A stretch of 14,440 nt of DNA from Chloroflexota bacterium (GTDB taxonomy: Bacteria > Chloroflexota > Anaerolineae > Anaerolineales > JACQED01), in the NCBI GenBank assembly GCA_016200785.1, contig JACQED010000305.1, positions 1-14,440 of the forward strand, in the 5' to 3' direction. Positions 14,259 to 14,440 of the stretch are shown here, piece after piece. Under the pieces are notes generated by a model, which was not told the DNA's origin, did not search any database, and saw only the letters and a list, made by a program, of their open reading frames with translations. Position 1 is the first letter of the stretch, and each line of letters starts with the position of its first letter. The position numbers and the translations under genes are program-made.

Positions 14259-14440
14259 AGGCTGCCACCGTTTTCAGACTGAACACCGGCACTTCCATCA
14301 TTGCGGTTGGCTTGAGCTGGTGATTCTTCTCGAGTTCAAAGAGATGCTCAATCTGATCGAGCACTGCCTCCAACACATACTCATGTCCGTTGACTTTGCA
14401 TTTGAGTGCCGACACGTCACGTATGATCAATAGATGATCG
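14257..14440 (-). CDS. C-terminal fragment of a YgiT/MqsA-like antitoxin
   Basis: A minus-strand frame is open from the window edge to a TAG at 14259-14257, giving 60 residues; the start lies outside. It reads HLLIIRDVSALKCKVNGHEY, then a helix LEAVLDQIEHLFELEK, and ends in EVPVFSLKTVAA. This matches the C-terminal half of YgiT-type zinc-finger antitoxins: a strand ending in VPALxC, G-x-E-Y, a helix, then a final VPV strand. In the usual motif CxxCGEEY the second Cys is present; here the aligned residue is Asn (KCKVNGHEY), so the second half of the zinc knuckle is lost. A toxin partner, if any, is not in the window. The frame is longer than expected by chance but the family call is from memory. 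Confidence 0.5.
   Translation of the reverse strand, partial: DHLLIIRDVSALKCKVNGHEYVLEAVLDQIEHLFELEKNHQLKPTAMMEVPVFSLKTVAA

Overview
The window looks like a piece of a Chloroflexota genome, most likely Anaerolineae-like and probably from an environmental assembly. The grounds are high GC content, a secreted-type Pro/Thr linker protein of a style common in that phylum, a long family GT39-type glycosyltransferase with a C-terminal beta-rich domain, leaderless-looking promoters, and many short-period degenerate repeats between genes. Taxonomy is inference; there is no rRNA or other marker gene here.

Layout. Every gene except one is on the minus strand, so the minus-strand clusters read right to left. 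At the far right (14257-14440) is the C-terminus of a YgiT/MqsA-like antitoxin whose start lies outside the window. Then comes the only plus-strand gene, a membrane glycosyltransferase (12184-14196). It diverges from folC (12048-10633); both genes have promoter elements that nearly touch their start codons. folC is followed by lon (10559-8055), a DUF6569/ARPP-1-like protein tightly coupled to lon (8051-7182), and a Pro/Thr-linker protein with a C-terminal concanavalin-like domain (7057-6323).

The next group is regulatory: an ECF sigma factor (6232-5573) and a small soluble zinc-type anti-sigma protein (5511-5191). It is followed, after a 176-base gap with a candidate direct-repeat operator, by the conserved stress trio prkA (5014-2975), a DUF444/YeaH protein (2973-1879) and a SpoVR-family protein (1836-352). 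At the left edge the first 31 codons of another minus-strand gene are present (95-1).

How the parts may work together. PrkA, YeaH/YhbH and SpoVR are a widely conserved set used in stationary phase, starvation or sporulation. Their position directly behind an ECF sigma/anti-sigma pair suggests, without proving, that this pair is their stress input. Lon and the ARPP-1-like protein form a two-gene unit in which the second gene's ribosome binding site lies in the last codons of lon.

No CRISPR array, transposase, rRNA or tRNA was seen. The most unusual aspect is the repeats. Degenerate 7-, 8- and 9-base arrays occur between genes, at gene starts and ends, and in frame inside the glycosyltransferase. 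Two loci show inverted arrays around a unique core.
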